Assembly (NCBI RefSeq): GCF_016862895.1
Contig: NZ_BONV01000053.1
Location: forward strand, 22,304 to 86,303
Reading direction: 5' to 3'
DNA: 64,000 nt
Source: Planotetraspora kaengkrachanensis
GTDB lineage: Bacteria > Actinomycetota > Actinomycetes > Streptosporangiales > Streptosporangiaceae
The translations under genes were made by a program, and so were the position numbers. Below are positions 62,656 to 64,000 of this stretch, in pieces. The notes beneath the pieces are model-generated. The model was not told the origin of the DNA and did not search any database. It worked only from the letters and a program-made list of their open reading frames with translations. Within the stretch, counting starts at the first letter, position 1. Each line of letters begins with the position of its first letter.

Positions 62656-63402
62656 TCACTCGGGAGTGCCGATAGCCATGGATTTCGCGCGGTCGCTGAC
62701 CTGACGAAGCTGGGTTGCGGTAAGGCGCCGCACGTCCCAGATCAGTTCGGCCACGCCGGCAACTGCCGGCTTCGGAACCGAGGCTGCGCCAGGCAGCGCG
62801 ACGCCGGTCAACGCCGCCAAGTCATCGGCGGGAACATCGAGGACGGCGGAGAAATCGGCCAGAAGCTCAGGGGTCAACTGCGTACGACCGTGGCCCACCC
62901 CACCGTAAGTGGCAGCAGACCAGTACCGCCCCGTAACCGCCAGGAACGTCTTGGCCGTGGCTGTCCAGCCCAGATTTCGGTTCCGGGCCATACGCATGAG
63001 CAGGGCACCCGGACCCGCTAGGTACTGCTCACGCACCGGCGGTTTGGGAACAGGGTGCGTCCGCTCCTCCTCCGGCAGGGACGCCACGAACTGGCGCAAC
63101 ACGGGCCTTTTCTCCGGCGGCAGGCGGACAACCTCTCGGACCAAGTAGGGAACGCTCCCTCCGGCCGTGGCGTCCACCGGGGCAAGGTCCTCAGGCACGC
63201 CGACGCCTGCGATGGCAAAGAGATCTGCCGCATGTAGACCGAGCACGGGCGCGAGCCGCCGAAGCAAAGATGGGCTCGACGCTCCACCATGAAACACTGC
63301 CTGCAATTCGGATTCGGGGATAGAGGGCAAGGCAACGAGATCTAGGTGCCTACGAGCCGCCAACCCCTTCAGCACCGCGCCGAAGCCTTCTTCCTCCACC
63401 AC
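62656..63402 (-). CDS. XRE-like regulator, two helical domains
   Basis: 248 residues, helical. Residues ~30-70 have ELQAVFHGGASSPSLLRRLAPVLGLHAADLFAIAGV, and the second half has HGRTQLTPELLADFSAVLDVPADDLAALTGV, two degenerate Cro/XRE-like helix-turn-helix halves; the middle PPEKRPVLRQFVASLP is typical of such Streptomyces-type proteins. GTG start. DNA targets unknown. Its end lies ~250 bases from the lipoprotein gene, convergent with it. Confidence 0.65.
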   Translation of the reverse strand: MVEEEGFGAVLKGLAARRHLDLVALPSIPESELQAVFHGGASSPSLLRRLAPVLGLHAADLFAIAGVGVPEDLAPVDATAGGSVPYLVREVVRLPPEKRPVLRQFVASLPEEERTHPVPKPPVREQYLAGPGALLMRMARNRNLGWTATAKTFLAVTGRYWSAATYGGVGHGRTQLTPELLADFSAVLDVPADDLAALTGVALPGAASVPKPAVAGVAELIWDVRRLTATQLRQVSDRAKSMAIGTPE

Positions 63403-63515
63403 CCGGCCAGCCTAACCCGGTGATCACACCCGGCCGGCGGGGCTGAACCCCGAGAGAGTCGTAGTAGAGCTCGAACTCTCACCTGCCCCTTCCTCACCTG
63501 CGCCGATCGCGTCGA

Positions 63516-63538
63516 GTATTGCCCTGACCAGGCAATAC
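63516..63538. other. Isolated hairpin
   Basis: GTATTGCC (63516-63523) and GGCAATAC (63531-63538), perfect 8-bp stem with 7-base loop, in the non-coding stretch between the XRE-like gene and the gene starting at 63687. Its role is unknown; it could be an operator or a weak terminator. Confidence 0.3.
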
Positions 63539-63686
63539 AGCTCCCAACGTCTTCCGTTGGCTTCCGGCGCTTACGAGCTCGGACGGAACTGGACCGGAAT
63601 TGGGAGCCGCCAACGCCTGATCCGTCTCTTCCGGTCGTTGTTGCCGCCGCCCCACGCCCGTTATTGCGTAGCCGCAGGCCGGTTCG

Positions 63687-64000
63687 GTGGCTCTTGCGTA
63701 TGTTCAGCTCGTCTCGGGGTGGGATCTCGCACTGTCGGCCATCAGCCTCTCCTCCACGTACGGTGGCTTTTTGGAGGGTTATCCCTTCGCCAGATGGAAT
63801 GACCTGAAATTGTCTGGCCTTGCCGACGAGCTACGTCAGTTGTATCCGTCACTGCCTTGCCATGTCATCGACCCTCCACGGACCTACCCGGACACTGAGC
63901 CCGGGGCGTTCGGGCCGATGGAGCTGTTGCCGGCCGTGACGTGTACGGGTGTCTTCCAGGCGTCGCCACTGAGTGAGGACAACGACTCGGTGTTGTACGA
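63687..64000 (+). CDS. Partial gene running off the right edge
   Basis: Frame open from GTG at 63687 to the window end: VALAYVQLVSGWDLALSAIS..., then GGFLEGYPFARWNDLKLSGLADELRQLYPSLPCHVIDPP and ELLPAVTCTGVFQASPLSEDND. At least 104 codons with coherent composition; the protein is unrecognised. No clear ribosome site precedes the GTG. The C-terminus is missing. Confidence 0.55.
   Translation, partial: MALAYVQLVSGWDLALSAISLSSTYGGFLEGYPFARWNDLKLSGLADELRQLYPSLPCHVIDPPRTYPDTEPGAFGPMELLPAVTCTGVFQASPLSEDNDSVLY

Noticed and set aside
63440..63510. tRNA-like GAGAGTTCGAGCTCTAC on the minus strand
   Set aside because: A T-loop-like string is present, but no acceptor, D or anticodon arm can be drawn.

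Overview
The window is chromosomal DNA of a high-GC actinomycete. The evidence is strong G/C third-position bias, GTG starts, MFS/TetR, HxlR, MarR and XRE/flavoprotein cassettes, an F420-type luciferase-family gene, polyphosphate glucokinase, a DUF1876/Usp/CBS dormancy cluster and an Erm methyltransferase. A Streptosporangiaceae-like genus is a reasonable guess but is not proven by the sequence. There is no rRNA operon, no complete insertion sequence and no CRISPR array.

Layout. 0-6.7 kb is accessory-looking: an XRE regulator overlapping a flavoprotein, a P-loop kinase, a PH-like protein, an array of four structured RNA units on the minus strand (4104-4649), an SMI1/KNR4 protein and a secreted low-complexity protein, then about 0.8 kb of AT-richer DNA without a convincing gene. 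6.7-16.4 kb holds small regulator/enzyme modules (MerR-SDR, GNAT, HxlR-SDR, tautomerase, DNA alkylation repair, epoxide hydrolase-MarR, TetR-flavoprotein); the second flavoprotein is a close paralogue of the first. 16.5-20.7 kb is a tightly coupled operon: secreted hydrolase, membrane acyltransferase, histidine kinase, response regulator. 20.7-33 kb has a TetR/MFS pair with a 29-bp palindrome, a three-gene membrane protein/HTH/reductase operon with paired operators, an M16-like membrane protease and several exported proteins. 33-34.1 kb is erm with a leader peptide and attenuator-like hairpins. 34-43.5 kb has exported or membrane proteins, including a metallophosphoesterase/MFS/beta-propeller run and an OafA-like acyltransferase. 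43.6-49 kb includes a glutamine-rich protein, a small protein and a cytosolic-looking subtilase. 49-55.5 kb is a stress/dormancy block plus PpgK and regulators. 55.6-59.5 kb encodes HrpA. The end holds a methyltransferase, a lipoprotein protease, an XRE-like regulator and a gene cut by the window edge.

The most unusual element is the minus-strand RNA array. Four units share a frame of two nested helices, each 5' strand joined by GTGCG plus two bases. The helices change sequence from unit to unit but keep pairing. Two units enclose what reads as a complete tRNA cut between the D arm and the anticodon arm and circularly permuted: anticodon arm, T arm and 3' acceptor strand come first, then a 4-5 nt linker, then the 5' acceptor strand and D arm. 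One has a Glu (CUC) anticodon, the other Asn (GUU). A third unit encloses only an anticodon-arm-like hairpin, and the fourth a tRNA-like fold without an anticodon arm. No RNA ligase or RNA-repair gene is visible nearby. The second candidate system is the Gln-rich protein, small protein and subtilase cluster at 45.6-49 kb.
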